Positions 8,031-16,884 of a DNA stretch of 64,000 nt are shown here, one piece after another. The stretch is from DASZTV01 sp035547515 (lineage in GTDB: Bacteria; Actinomycetota; Actinomycetes; JAFAQI01). The position numbers were made by a program, and so were the translations under genes. The notes under the pieces are model-generated. The model was given only the letters and a program-made list of their open reading frames with translations, did no database searches and had not been told where the DNA came from. Every line of letters starts with the position of its first letter. Within the stretch, counting starts at the first letter, position 1. The stretch covers positions 1 to 64,000 of the forward strand of contig DASZUS010000026.1 of the NCBI GenBank assembly GCA_035547515.1. The letters run 5' to 3'.

Positions 8031-9614
8031 ATGATCCGCACGCTTCGCGGCACGGCGGTTGCCGTGCTCGCCCTGCTCGTGTCGACCGCGACCGTGGGCA
8101 GCGCATCAGCCGACGGCACCGACTTCACGATGTCGCCGCTGTCCGGGCCGGTCGGCACGACCGTGACGGTTGACGCCGCCGGCACCACCACGTTCTCTGC
8201 GAACGCGGGCAGTGACCCCACCACCTCACCCCCGGCAGCGCCGACCGTGTCCTTCGACGGCGTCCCGTCGACGTCGGTGACCATGGTGAGCCCGACAGAG
8301 CTGACCGCGGTCGTACCTAGCGGCGCCACGACCGGGCCGGTGACGGTCGCCGTGGGTACGACGACCTACACCGGCCCCAGCTTCACCGTCGAGGTGCTCG
8401 CCGTGCCGCGCCAGCCCGCATGGACGGCGACCGCCTCTCAGCCGACCGTCACCTACGGGCGCGGCGTCACGGTCAAAGGCCTGCTCGCGGACTCGCAGGG
8501 CGCAGTCAGCGGAGCCCCTGCGCAGCTGCAGGCGCAGCAGCCCGGCAACAGCGGATGGGTACAAGTCCCCGGGACGGCGACGAAGGCCACCAACGCCGCA
8601 GGCGTCGCCAGCTGGCGGCTGTTCCCGCAGCACAACGAGCACTTGCGCATCGCCTCCAGCGCGACGTCTGGCGACTTCGCGGCGGTAAGCGCGCCGATCG
8701 CCGTACAGGTCGCCCCGAAGCTCACCCTCCACCAGCTCGGCGTCGCCTCCACCGGGGTGACGTCGCATCTGACCGGAACCGTCAGGCCTGCCGGCGCCGG
8801 CACGGTCGAGCTGCAACAGCGCCGTGGAGGGATCTGGCGAGGGGTTTCGCGGGCAAGCGCGCGGACCGGTCGCTTCTCGTTCGCTCTGGACCCGACGACA
8901 CCTGGCGTCGAGCGCTTCCGGGTTACCGAGCCCGCGACCGCGCTGCACGCCGCAGCCGCGAGCCAGACCGTACGGGTCGACGTCACCAGGGGCGATCTGC
9001 GGTACGGGTCGACCGGACCAGAGGTGCGCGCGCTGCAGCGGCGGCTGCGCCAGCTCCACTACGACGTCGGTCCGCCGTCGAGCACCTACGGCTGGGACAT
9101 GGTGCACGCGGTCACCGCGTTCGAGAAGGTGCAAGGGATTACCCGCGACGGGGTGGCAGGGCCTCAGACCTGGCGGCGGCTCGGCAACCCCAAGGTGCCG
9201 CATCTGCGCCACCCATACCCCGATGCGCCAGTCGCGGTCGAGGTCAACCTCGCCACTCAGATCCTGATGATCGCCAAGCACGGGGTGATCTGGCGGATCC
9301 TCGACACGTCGACCGCGGGTGGCTACACCTACACCGACTCCGCGGGCTTGCAGGCGACCGCGGTCACCCCGACGGGGCACTTCACGATCAAGTACAAGAT
9401 CGACCATCTGGTCACCGACAAGCTCGGCACCCTGTGGCGGCCGTCGTACTTCGACTACTCGGGGGACGCGATCCACGGCGAGGGCGACAGCAACAGCGGG
9501 GCGGACGTCCCGCCGTACGCCGCCAGCCACGGCTGCGTGCGGATCACCGACCTTGCGGTGGACCGCTACTACAACCTGCTCGCCATCGGTACGCCGGTCT
9601 GGATCTACCACTAG
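8031..9614 (+). CDS. Secreted L,D-transpeptidase (YkuD) with IPT/TIG and peptidoglycan-binding domains
   Basis: A 527-residue exported protein. Residues 1-28 are a signal peptide (basic start, hydrophobic core, ASADG cleavage region). An IPT/TIG-like Ig fold follows (about 33-115, with SPLSGPVGTTVTVD), then a second Ig-like stretch (130-320), a peptidoglycan-binding domain (326-383, GPEVRALQRRLRQL) and a YkuD catalytic domain (about 400-527) with HGEGD and the ASHGCVR motif; Cys502 is the nucleophile. Such enzymes make 3-3 crosslinks or attach proteins to peptidoglycan. ATG follows a GGGAG Shine-Dalgarno. The two Ig-like domains differ in family from the usual mycobacterial Ldt arrangement, which lacks an obvious TIG domain. 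Confidence 0.9.
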   Translation: MIRTLRGTAVAVLALLVSTATVGSASADGTDFTMSPLSGPVGTTVTVDAAGTTTFSANAGSDPTTSPPAAPTVSFDGVPSTSVTMVSPTELTAVVPSGATTGPVTVAVGTTTYTGPSFTVEVLAVPRQPAWTATASQPTVTYGRGVTVKGLLADSQGAVSGAPAQLQAQQPGNSGWVQVPGTATKATNAAGVASWRLFPQHNEHLRIASSATSGDFAAVSAPIAVQVAPKLTLHQLGVASTGVTSHLTGTVRPAGAGTVELQQRRGGIWRGVSRASARTGRFSFALDPTTPGVERFRVTEPATALHAAAASQTVRVDVTRGDLRYGSTGPEVRALQRRLRQLHYDVGPPSSTYGWDMVHAVTAFEKVQGITRDGVAGPQTWRRLGNPKVPHLRHPYPDAPVAVEVNLATQILMIAKHGVIWRILDTSTAGGYTYTDSAGLQATAVTPTGHFTIKYKIDHLVTDKLGTLWRPSYFDYSGDAIHGEGDSNSGADVPPYAASHGCVRITDLAVDRYYNLLAIGTPVWIYH

Positions 9615-9626
9615 GGCGCTGTCGCG

Positions 9627-10991
9627 TCAGCTGAAGTGGACCATCCGCCACGGGTCGTGCAGCATCCCGGCGACGTCGGCAAGGAACTCGCTGCCGAGCT
9701 GACCGTCGACGATCCGGTGGTCGAACGACAGCGCCAGTGTCGTCACCTGGCGGATCGCGAGCTGGCCCTCATGCACCCACGGCTGCTCCCGCACCGCACC
9801 GAAGCAGAGGATCGCGGACTCGCCGGGGTTGAGGATCGGGGTCCCGCTGTCGACGCCGAAGACCCCGACGTTGGTGATGGTGATCGTGCCGCGCCGCATG
9901 TCTGCCGGAGCCGTCTTGCCCTCGCGGGCCGTGGCGACAAGCTCGTCGAGCGCTGCGGCGAGCTGCGGCAGGGACAGGCTGCCCGCGTCCTTGATGTTCG
10001 GGACGATGAGCCCGCGGGGGGTCGCGGCGGCGATCCCGAGATTGACGTAGTCCTTGACCACGATCTCCTGTGCTTCCTCGTCCCAGCTGGAGTTGATCAT
10101 CGGGTGCCGGCGGACCGCGATGATCAGCGCTCGCGCGACGAGCAGCAGCGGGGACACCTTGACGCCCGCGAACTCCGGGTAGTCGCGCAGCCGCCGGGCG
10201 AGCTCCATCGTTTCGGTCACGTCGATCGTCACCCACTCGGTGACGTGCGGCGCGGTGAACGCGCTGGCCACCATCGCGGCGGCAGTCGCCTTGCGTACCC
10301 CCTTGATCGGGATGCGCTGCTCGCGGGTAGCGGGATCGAACTCGGGACGCGGTGCCAGAGCCACCGGCCCTGCCGCACGACCTCCCGAGGCATCGGCCGC
10401 TGCCTGGACGTCCTCGCGGGTGACGGTGCCGTTGGGCCCGCTGCCGCCGACCCGGCCCAGGTCGACTCCGAGCTCGCGGGCCAGCTTTCGTACCGGCGGC
10501 TTCGCCAGGACGTGCACTGCGCCGACGCCCTCCGGCGACGCCGCGGCGGGCAATGGTGCGGCGGGCGATGGCGCCGGCGCCGCAGGTGCCATGGCGACCT
10601 GCTTGCGCGGCCGGCGGCTCAGCTTGCCGGTCTTCGGACCGCTGCCGACGAGGACCTCGATCTTCTCCTCGGGACCTGGTTTGGGCGCGTTCGGCACCAG
10701 GTCGCCGCCCTGGATCACTGGCGCAGCCGCAGTGGCGGCGGCTTCGCCGCCCCCCACCTCGAAGCTGATCAGCGGCAGGCCGACGTCGACGGTGTCGCCC
10801 TGCGGATGGTGCAGCGCCGTCACGACCCCGGCGTACGGCGACGGGATCTCGACTGCGGCCTTCGCGGTTTCGACCTCGACGATCGGCTGGTTCAGCGTCA
10901 CCGTGTCGCCCACCGCGACCAGCCAGTTGAGGATCTCGGCCTCGGTCAAGCCCTCGCCGAGATCGGGCAGCAGGAAGGTCTCGACGGCCAT
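9627..10991 (-). CDS. 2-oxoacid dehydrogenase E2, dihydrolipoamide acyltransferase
   Basis: A 454-residue E2 core. Residues 1-80 form a single lipoyl domain with lipoyl Lys44 in the ETAKAAVEIPS motif. A low-complexity Ala/Pro linker follows, then an E1/E3-binding domain (about 165-205, PPVRKLARELGVDLGRVGGSGPNG) and the catalytic domain ending with the HRIVDG motif (His425, Asp429). It transfers acyl groups from E1 to CoA. The ATG shares one base with the TGA of the E1beta gene, so the true start is internal to the longest open frame. Substrate (pyruvate or branched-chain 2-oxoacids) cannot be told from sequence; the actinobacterial Bkd complex has this gene order. No E3 gene is adjacent. Confidence 0.9.
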   Translation of the reverse strand: MAVETFLLPDLGEGLTEAEILNWLVAVGDTVTLNQPIVEVETAKAAVEIPSPYAGVVTALHHPQGDTVDVGLPLISFEVGGGEAAATAAAPVIQGGDLVPNAPKPGPEEKIEVLVGSGPKTGKLSRRPRKQVAMAPAAPAPSPAAPLPAAASPEGVGAVHVLAKPPVRKLARELGVDLGRVGGSGPNGTVTREDVQAAADASGGRAAGPVALAPRPEFDPATREQRIPIKGVRKATAAAMVASAFTAPHVTEWVTIDVTETMELARRLRDYPEFAGVKVSPLLLVARALIIAVRRHPMINSSWDEEAQEIVVKDYVNLGIAAATPRGLIVPNIKDAGSLSLPQLAAALDELVATAREGKTAPADMRRGTITITNVGVFGVDSGTPILNPGESAILCFGAVREQPWVHEGQLAIRQVTTLALSFDHRIVDGQLGSEFLADVAGMLHDPWRMVHFS

Positions 10992-11965
10992 CAGAACGCC
11001 ATCGCCCGGTCGACGGCGTCGAGGATCCGATCCAGGTCGGGCAGGTAGTCCTCCTCGACCCGGGACGCGGGGTACGGCGTCGAGTACCCGCCGACCCGCA
11101 GCACCGGAGCCTCGAGCGAGTAGAAGCACTTCTCACTGACCCGCGCGGCGACCTCGGCGGCCAGCGAGACGAACACCGGGGCCTCGCTCACCACGATCGC
11201 GCGGCCGGTCTTCCGCACCGACGCGAAGACCGTCTCCCAGTCGATCGGTGAGAGGGCGCGAAGGTCGACGATCTCGAGCTCGCGGCCCTCCGTGGCGGCG
11301 GCCGCAGACGCCTCGAGACAGGCCCGGACGCTCGGGCCGTAGGTGATCAGCGTCGCGTCGGCGCCGGGACGCGCAACCCGCGCCGACCACAGCGCGTCGG
11401 GTGTCGCATCCAGGTCGACGTCCGCCTTGTCCCAGTACCGCCGTTTGGGCTCGAAGAACACGACCGGGTCATCGCAGGCGATGGCCTGCTGGATCATCGA
11501 GTAGGCGTCCGCCGGGTTGGAGCAGGTCACGACCTTCAGGCCTGCGGTGTGGGCGAAGTACGCCTCCGGCGACTCGCTGTGATGCTCGACGGCCCCGATG
11601 CCGCCGCCGTACGGGATCCGGATCGTGACCGGCATCCGGACGTTGCCCGACGAGCGGTAGTGCATCCTCGCGACCTGGGTGACGATCTGGTCGAAGGCCG
11701 GGAACACGAACCCGTCGAACTGGATCTCACACACCGGCCGGAAGCCGCGCAGGCACAGCCCGATCGCAGTTCCGACGATCCCTGACTCGGCCAGCGGGGT
11801 GTCGATGACCCGCTGCTCGCCGAAGTCCTTGGCAAGACCGTCGGTGACCCGGAACACGCCACCGAGCGCCCCAACGTCCTCGCCCATGACGAGCACCTTC
11901 GGGTCGGCCTCCATCGCCTTGCGCAGCCCCTCGTTAAGGGCCTTCGCAAGCGTCAGCGCGGCCAT
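10991..11965 (-). CDS. 2-oxoacid dehydrogenase E1 component, beta subunit
   Basis: A 324-residue transketolase-like E1beta. Visible are GEDVGALGGVFRVTDGL near the N-terminus, the IDTPLAESGIVGTAIGLCLRGFRPVCEIQF core, PYGGGIGAVEHHSES, and a C-terminal transketolase domain with YGPSVRACLEAS and SEAPVFVSLAAEVAARV. It forms the thiamine-diphosphate active site together with E1alpha. Its ATG shares one base with the TGA of the E1alpha gene, and its own stop overlaps the E2 start in the same way, so the three subunits are translated as a coupled operon. Confidence 0.92.
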   Translation of the reverse strand: MAALTLAKALNEGLRKAMEADPKVLVMGEDVGALGGVFRVTDGLAKDFGEQRVIDTPLAESGIVGTAIGLCLRGFRPVCEIQFDGFVFPAFDQIVTQVARMHYRSSGNVRMPVTIRIPYGGGIGAVEHHSESPEAYFAHTAGLKVVTCSNPADAYSMIQQAIACDDPVVFFEPKRRYWDKADVDLDATPDALWSARVARPGADATLITYGPSVRACLEASAAAATEGRELEIVDLRALSPIDWETVFASVRKTGRAIVVSEAPVFVSLAAEVAARVSEKCFYSLEAPVLRVGGYSTPYPASRVEEDYLPDLDRILDAVDRAMAF

Positions 11966-13065
11966 CAGCTGGCCGCCGCTTCGAACGAGTCGAGGTAGGC
12001 GGCCATCTGCTCGCGCTCCTCGTCGAGCAAGCTCGAGCCTTCGGCGTAGACGTGGTCGAACAACGACAACGGGTCCGGATCGGGCAGTGCGAGGCAGCCC
12101 GCACGGACATGGGCGGCGAGCGCGTCAGCCGCTTCGGCGACCTCCTGGAAGTACGCCGAGTCCGCGGCGCCGGAACGAGACAGGTACGCCTTGACCCGCT
12201 CGATCGGGTCCTTGAGCTTCCAGATCTCGACGTCGGCGGCGAGCCGGTAGCGCGTCGGGTCGTCCGACGTGGTGTGCGCGCCCATTCGGTAGGTGTAGGC
12301 CTCGATGAGGGTGGGCCCGCTGCCTTCACGCGCCCGCGCCAGCGCGGCACGCGCCACGGCGAGAACCGCCAGCACGTCGTTGCCGTCGACCCGGACGCCG
12401 GGAAAGCCGAAGCCCTCCGCACGGTGGTAGAGCGGGATCCGGGCCTGGCGCTCGACCGGCTCCGAGATCGCCCACTGGTTGTTCTGGCAGAAGAAGACCA
12501 CGGGCGCGTTGTAGGAGCTGGCCCACACGAAGGCCTCGTTCACGTCGCCTTGGCTGGTTGCGCCGTCACCGAAGAAGGCCATCGCCGCGGCGTCCCCGCC
12601 GTCGCGCTGGATCCCCATCGCATATCCGGTCGCGTGCAGCGTCTGCGAGCCGATGACGATCGTGTACAGCCCGAAGCCGTGCTCCTGCGGGTCCCAGCCG
12701 CCCTGGCTGACGCCGCGGAACAGCCCGAGAAGCGTGACGGGATCGACGCCCTTGCAGTAGGCGACGCCGTGCTCGCGGTAGGTCGGGAACGCGAAGTCGC
12801 GCTCAGTGAGCGCGCGCCCCGCGCCGACCTGAGCGGCTTCCTGGCCGAGCAGGCTGGCCCACAGCCCGAGCTGGCCTTGGCGTTGCAGCGCGGTGGCCTC
12901 GACGTCGATCCGGCGTACTAGGACGAGGTCCCGGTAGAGGCCCTTGATCTCCTCGTCGGAGATCTCGAGGGAGTAGTCCGGGTGCTCGACCCGCTGACCC
13001 TCCGGGGTCAGCAGCTGGACGAAGTCCGGACCTTCTGAAGGCTGCGGTAGCAGCATCTCTGTCAC
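11965..13065 (-). CDS. 2-oxoacid dehydrogenase E1 component, alpha subunit (PdhA/BkdA type)
   Basis: A 366-residue E1alpha, first gene of the operon. The thiamine-diphosphate/Mg motif runs from GDG (166-168) to NN (195-196). LQRQGQLGLWASLLGQEAAQVG (about 60-81) is characteristic of this group. It decarboxylates the 2-oxoacid and passes the acyl group to lipoyl-E2. The start is a GTG at 13,065 preceded by AAGGAG at seven bases; the open frame continues upstream without a ribosome site. Similar proteins are named PdhA or BkdA; the branched-chain role is more usual for stand-alone E1alpha-E1beta-E2 operons in actinobacteria, but this is inference. Confidence 0.9.
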   Translation of the reverse strand: MTEMLLPQPSEGPDFVQLLTPEGQRVEHPDYSLEISDEEIKGLYRDLVLVRRIDVEATALQRQGQLGLWASLLGQEAAQVGAGRALTERDFAFPTYREHGVAYCKGVDPVTLLGLFRGVSQGGWDPQEHGFGLYTIVIGSQTLHATGYAMGIQRDGGDAAAMAFFGDGATSQGDVNEAFVWASSYNAPVVFFCQNNQWAISEPVERQARIPLYHRAEGFGFPGVRVDGNDVLAVLAVARAALARAREGSGPTLIEAYTYRMGAHTTSDDPTRYRLAADVEIWKLKDPIERVKAYLSRSGAADSAYFQEVAEAADALAAHVRAGCLALPDPDPLSLFDHVYAEGSSLLDEEREQMAAYLDSFEAAAS

Positions 13066-13205
13066 GGTGCACTCCTTGTGGGAATCCGCACCCCATCGTG
13101 ACACCCTGCGGCGCGCCTGGCTATCTGCAGATCGCACACCACGGCGCGGCGCGGCGGTGCCGCCGCGATCGTGACGGCGGCAGGCCCAGGTCCTACGCTT
13201 CGGCC

Positions 13206-13652
13206 GTGGCCGCGTGGATGATCTGGGTGATCGCCGCAGTCGCGCTGGGGATCGCAGAGGTCCTGACCCTGACGTTCGTGCTCGGCCTGACCGCTTTCGC
13301 CGCTGTCGGTGGCGCGATCGCCGCGGCAGCCGGGGCGTCCGCCGCCGTCCAGTGGATCGTGTTCGGCGCGGCGGACGTCGTACTGCTCGGCAGCGTCCTG
13401 CCGGTCGCGCGCCGCCACCTGCGTACCCCGCCATCGATCCGCAGCGGCACCGAGCGCCTCGTCGGCAAGCGGGTGATGTCGATCAGCCCGATCTCCACCG
13501 CGTCGGGCGGCCAGGTCCGGATCAACGGCGAGGCGTGGAGCGCGCGACCCGACATCGACGGCTACGTGATCCCGCCTGGCCAGTGGGTCAACGTCGTCAG
13601 GATCGACGGCGCGACCGCCGTCGTCCATCCGACAACCGAACCGGTCTCGTAG
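13206..13652 (+). CDS. NfeD family membrane protein
   Basis: A 148-residue protein: two to three hydrophobic segments in the first 75 residues (AAWMIWVIAAVALGIAEV, then Ala-rich helices), followed by a C-terminal OB-fold NfeDC domain with IRSGTERLVGKRV and GGQVRINGEAWSARP. NfeD proteins work with SPFH/stomatin-like proteins in membrane microdomains, and such a gene follows eight bases later. GTG at 13,206 is chosen because it begins just before the first membrane helix; upstream codons in this frame are not protein-like. It is divergent from the 2-oxoacid dehydrogenase operon across 140 bp. Confidence 0.85.
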   Translation: MAAWMIWVIAAVALGIAEVLTLTFVLGLTAFAAVGGAIAAAAGASAAVQWIVFGAADVVLLGSVLPVARRHLRTPPSIRSGTERLVGKRVMSISPISTASGGQVRINGEAWSARPDIDGYVIPPGQWVNVVRIDGATAVVHPTTEPVS

Positions 13653-13660
13653 GGGGCACC

Positions 13661-14530
13661 ATGAACGCAGGCGCTGTCGTCGCGATAGTCGTCGCGGTTC
13701 TGCTGATCATCGCGGTAGCCAGATCGGTCCGGATCGTCCCCCAGGCACGCGCGGGCGTCGTCGAGCGCCTCGGCCGCTACAGCCGCACCGTCAACGCGGG
13801 GATCGCGATCATCATGCCGTTCGTGGACCGGCTGCGCCCACTGATCGACCTGCGCGAGCAGGTCGTGAGCTTCCCTCCGCAACCGGTGATCACCTCGGAC
13901 AACCTCGTCGTGAACATCGACACGGTCATCTACTTCACGGTGACCGACCCGCGGGCCGCGACGTATGAGATCGCGAACTACCTGCAGGCGATCGAGCAGC
14001 TGACCGTCACGACGCTGCGCAACGTCATCGGCGGCATGGACCTCGAGGCGACGCTGACCAGCCGGGACCAGATCAACGGGCAGCTGCGCGGCGTGCTGGA
14101 CGAGGCGACCGGGCAGTGGGGGATCCGGGTCAACCGCGTCGAGCTGAAGTCGATCGACCCCCCGGCGAGCGTGCAGGAGTCGATGGAGAAGCAGATGCGC
14201 GCCGACCGCGAGAAGCGGGCCGCCATCCTCACGGCCGAAGGCACGAAGCAAGCGGCAATCCTCAACGCCGAAGGTGAGAAGCAGTCCGCGATCCTGTCCG
14301 CCCAGGGACAGCGGGAGTCGGAGATCCTGCGCGCCGAGGGCCAGGCGAAGGCCATCGAGACGGTCTTCAACGCCATCCACGCCGGCAATGTGGACCCGTC
14401 TTTGCTGGCCTACCAGTACCTCGAGGCTCTGCAGAAGGTCGCGTCGTACGGCAACTCGGTCTTCGTGATTCCGAGCGAGCTCACCACCGCGATGCAGAAG
14501 ATCACAGAGGGCTTCAACCGCTCCGAGTGA
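13661..14530 (+). CDS. SPFH/Band 7 (stomatin-like) membrane protein
   Basis: A 289-residue SPFH protein with one N-terminal membrane helix (about 4-20), the Band 7 domain (RIVPQARAGVVERLGRYSRTV onward, to about 190), and a C-terminal coiled coil of imperfect repeats of the type AILxAEGxKQ (about 185-230), as in QmcA/paraslipin proteins. It forms membrane-bound oligomeric rings that scaffold microdomains. The ATG follows GGGGG at 13,652-13,656, eight bases after the NfeD stop. The NfeD-SPFH pair is a standard two-gene unit. Confidence 0.9.
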   Translation: MNAGAVVAIVVAVLLIIAVARSVRIVPQARAGVVERLGRYSRTVNAGIAIIMPFVDRLRPLIDLREQVVSFPPQPVITSDNLVVNIDTVIYFTVTDPRAATYEIANYLQAIEQLTVTTLRNVIGGMDLEATLTSRDQINGQLRGVLDEATGQWGIRVNRVELKSIDPPASVQESMEKQMRADREKRAAILTAEGTKQAAILNAEGEKQSAILSAQGQRESEILRAEGQAKAIETVFNAIHAGNVDPSLLAYQYLEALQKVASYGNSVFVIPSELTTAMQKITEGFNRSE

Positions 14531-14552
14531 ACCCGGCCGGTACGGTCGATTC

Positions 14553-15476
14553 GTGACGGAATCCGGGACGGATCTCAGCGCCTGGCCGGCCCGGCTCGGC
14601 AGGGTCGGGATCTGGTCCGGCCAGCTCGACTTCTCGCCGGCCGAGACGGTCCGCGAGGTGGCGCGCGAGGTCGAGTCGCTCGGCTACCGCGCGTTGTGGA
14701 CCGGCGAAGCGGTCGGGCGCGAGGTGCTGACGGCGGCGCAGCTGCTGCTTTCTGCAACCTCCTCGCTCGTCGTGGCAACCGGCATCGCGAACATCTGGGC
14801 GCGGGACGCCCTCGCCACCGCTGCGGGTCAGCTCGCGCTCGGCGAGGCCTATCCCGACCGCTTCGTGCTGGGCATCGGCGTCTCCCACAAGCCGCTGCTC
14901 GACGTACGCGGTGAGGACTACCGGACGCCGCTAACGTTCATGCGCGACTACCTCGACGGGATGGACTCCGGGTACGGCGTCTACCGCGCGGTCGCGCCGG
15001 AGCACCGCCCGCCGCGACTGCTGGCCGCGCTCGGACCGAAGATGCTCGCGCTGGCCGCGGAGCGCGCCGACGGGGTCCACTCCTATTTCGTGCCGCCCGA
15101 GCACACGGTGGTGGCGCGCGAGATCCTCGGGCCGGACAAGCTGCTCGTGCCAGAGCAGGTCTGCGTGCTGTCCACCGATCCGGCGGTCGCACGCGAGATC
15201 GCGCGCCGCCACACCACGTCGTACCTGCGGCTGTCGAACTACACCGCAAACCTCGAGCGGTTCGGGTTCGAGCCCGGCGACTTCGCCGACGGCGGCAACG
15301 ACCGGCTGGTCGACACGATCTGCGTGTGGGGCTCGGCCGACGCGATCGCGGCCCGGGTGAAGGCGCACCTCGATGCCGGCGCCGATCACGTCGCACTGCA
15401 GATCCTCGTCGACGACCGGCGGGGTCTCCCGCGCCGTGAATGGGCCGAGCTCGCCCCGACGTTGCTGTCGCTGTGA
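14553..15476 (+). CDS. LLM-class F420-dependent oxidoreductase
   Basis: A 307-residue luciferase-like TIM-barrel flavin/F420 oxidoreductase, resembling the TIGR03620 group. Visible are GRVGIWSGQLDFSPAETVRE, GYRALWTGEAVGREVLT, an ATGIANIWARDA strand, and FVLGIGVSHKPLLD. The family uses coenzyme F420 for hydride transfer; the substrate is unknown. The start is a GTG at 14,553, 22 bases after the SPFH stop. The last codons overlap the start of the thioesterase gene (GTGA), so the two are co-translated. Confidence 0.85.
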   Translation: MTESGTDLSAWPARLGRVGIWSGQLDFSPAETVREVAREVESLGYRALWTGEAVGREVLTAAQLLLSATSSLVVATGIANIWARDALATAAGQLALGEAYPDRFVLGIGVSHKPLLDVRGEDYRTPLTFMRDYLDGMDSGYGVYRAVAPEHRPPRLLAALGPKMLALAAERADGVHSYFVPPEHTVVAREILGPDKLLVPEQVCVLSTDPAVAREIARRHTTSYLRLSNYTANLERFGFEPGDFADGGNDRLVDTICVWGSADAIAARVKAHLDAGADHVALQILVDDRRGLPRREWAELAPTLLSL

Positions 15477-16276
15477 CCCACTTCGAGGCCGAGGGCTCGG
15501 TGCGGCGCCGGGACGCCGACCCGACGACGTACGACGCGCAGCTGAGCCCGCACTGGGCGATCGGGGGCAAGCCGAACGGCGGCTACACGCTGTCGATCAT
15601 CGCGCGTGCGGCGTGTGACGCGGTCGGCGCGGCGCATCCGATGGCGGTGTCCGCTCACTACCTGCGCGCCCCGGACTCGACCGATGCCGAAGTGCGCACC
15701 GAAGTAGTCCGCACCGGTCGGCGGGTCTCGACGGCGCGCTCGACGCTGTGGCAGGGCGGCAAGCCGCAGATCGATGCGCTGGTCAGCACCGGCGAGCTGC
15801 ATGCCGGCCCGGCCGAGTGGATGGCACGGCCGGCTCCGGACATGCCCCCGCCGGAGGACTGCGTACCGCCGGGCACCGAGAAGTTCGTGCTCGAGATCTT
15901 CGACCGGGTGGACCTGCGGATCGACCCGGCCACCTCGCCGTTCCCGAAGTTCACCGGCGACCCGACGATCCGCTACTGGTTCCGGCTGCACGACGGTAGC
16001 GACCCTGACCCGTTCTCGCTGCTGGTCGCCGTGGACGCGGCGCCGCCGACGGTGTTCAACCTGCAGCGCTACGGCTGGGCGCCGACCGTCGAGCTCACCG
16101 TGCTGCTGCGCGGGCTGCCCGCGCCCGGCTGGCTGCGCTGCGAGTCGACCACCCGGATGATGTCCGACGGATGGTTCGACGAGGAGGCAACGGTCTGGGA
16201 CTCCACCGGGCGCCTCGTCGCCCAGTCCCGCCAGCTCGCCCTTGTCGGGGAACGTCCCCCGAAGCCGGAGGCCTAG
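15473..16276 (+). CDS. Acyl-CoA thioesterase, double hot-dog family
   Basis: A 267-residue TesB-like thioesterase. The N-terminal hot-dog half contains SPHWAIGGKPNGGYTLSIIARAA and AHPMAVSAHYLRAPD; the second half carries DPDPFSLLVAVDAAPPTVFNL and a final WDSTGRLVAQSRQLAL strand, the typical family ending. It should hydrolyse acyl-CoA esters; chain specificity is unknown. GTG at 15,473 overlaps the oxidoreductase stop by four bases, and the upstream in-frame extension is coding for the previous gene in another frame, so it is rejected. Confidence 0.85.
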   Translation: MTHFEAEGSVRRRDADPTTYDAQLSPHWAIGGKPNGGYTLSIIARAACDAVGAAHPMAVSAHYLRAPDSTDAEVRTEVVRTGRRVSTARSTLWQGGKPQIDALVSTGELHAGPAEWMARPAPDMPPPEDCVPPGTEKFVLEIFDRVDLRIDPATSPFPKFTGDPTIRYWFRLHDGSDPDPFSLLVAVDAAPPTVFNLQRYGWAPTVELTVLLRGLPAPGWLRCESTTRMMSDGWFDEEATVWDSTGRLVAQSRQLALVGERPPKPEA

Positions 16277-16280
16277 CCAA

Positions 16281-16306
16281 GCAACCTCGGGGCCGGCTCC
16301 GCCGTA
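16281..16306 (+). promoter_or_regulatory. Candidate ECF-type promoter for the SigE-family gene
   Basis: GCAACC (16,281-16,286) followed by a 16-base spacer and CGTA (16,303-16,306), about 30 bases before the ATG. AAC-type -35 and CGT-type -10 elements are usual for ECF sigma factors that transcribe their own genes. Assigned by eye only. Confidence 0.35.
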
Positions 16307-16335
16307 CTAGGACGGGGAGACAGACGGAGGAGTGC

Positions 16336-16884
16336 ATGGCGGCAGCGGAGCGGGACGAGGAGTTCCGCGCGTACGTCGTAGCCAACCGGTCGGCGCTCGT
16401 GCGCACGGCCACGTTTCTCGCCTGCGGCGACCACCACGTGGCCGAGGACCTGGTGCAGACGGCGCTCATGCGGATGTACGTCGCGTGGCCGCGGGTGCGC
16501 AAGGACACAGTCGACGCGTACGCCCGCAAGGCGCTGGTGAACGCGCTGATCGACACCCGCCGGCGGGGCTTTGCCCGCCACGAGCACTCCCGCGCCGAGA
16601 TCCCTGATGTGGTCGCGCTGGATCCGCCAGCGCCGACCGACACCGAGCACGCCGTGTTCGCCGCCCTCGCCGCGCTGCCGGCGCGGATGAGGGCCGCCGT
16701 GATCCTGCGGCACCTGAGCGAGCTGACGGTGGCTGAGACGGCGGAGGCACTCGGCTGCAGCGAGGGCACCGTCAAGAGCCAGACCTCCCGAGCCTTGGAT
16801 CAGCTCCGGGAGTCCCTCACCGCCGCGGGCCTGCCACTCGGCGCCCGCGGTCCCGACGAACCAGCGACTGCGAGGACTTCATGA
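16336..16884 (+). CDS. ECF sigma factor, SigE-like family
   Basis: A 182-residue extracytoplasmic-function sigma factor of the Streptomyces SigE-like family. Region 2 includes EEFRAYVVANRSALVRTATFL and GDHHVAEDLVQTALMRMYVAWPRV; region 4 includes LPARMRAAVILRHLSELTVAETAEALGCSEGTVKSQTSRAL (helix-turn-helix). ATG at 16,336 has GGAGG five to nine bases upstream. The last four bases overlap the start of a membrane protein gene (ATGA), which is likely its regulator. Confidence 0.92.
   Translation: MAAAERDEEFRAYVVANRSALVRTATFLACGDHHVAEDLVQTALMRMYVAWPRVRKDTVDAYARKALVNALIDTRRRGFARHEHSRAEIPDVVALDPPAPTDTEHAVFAALAALPARMRAAVILRHLSELTVAETAEALGCSEGTVKSQTSRALDQLRESLTAAGLPLGARGPDEPATARTS

Noticed and set aside
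8226..9611. 461-codon minus-strand frame opposite the L,D-transpeptidase gene
   Set aside because: Composition is dominated by Arg/Gly/Asp/Val, and the plus-strand frame has clear YkuD and peptidoglycan-binding motifs.
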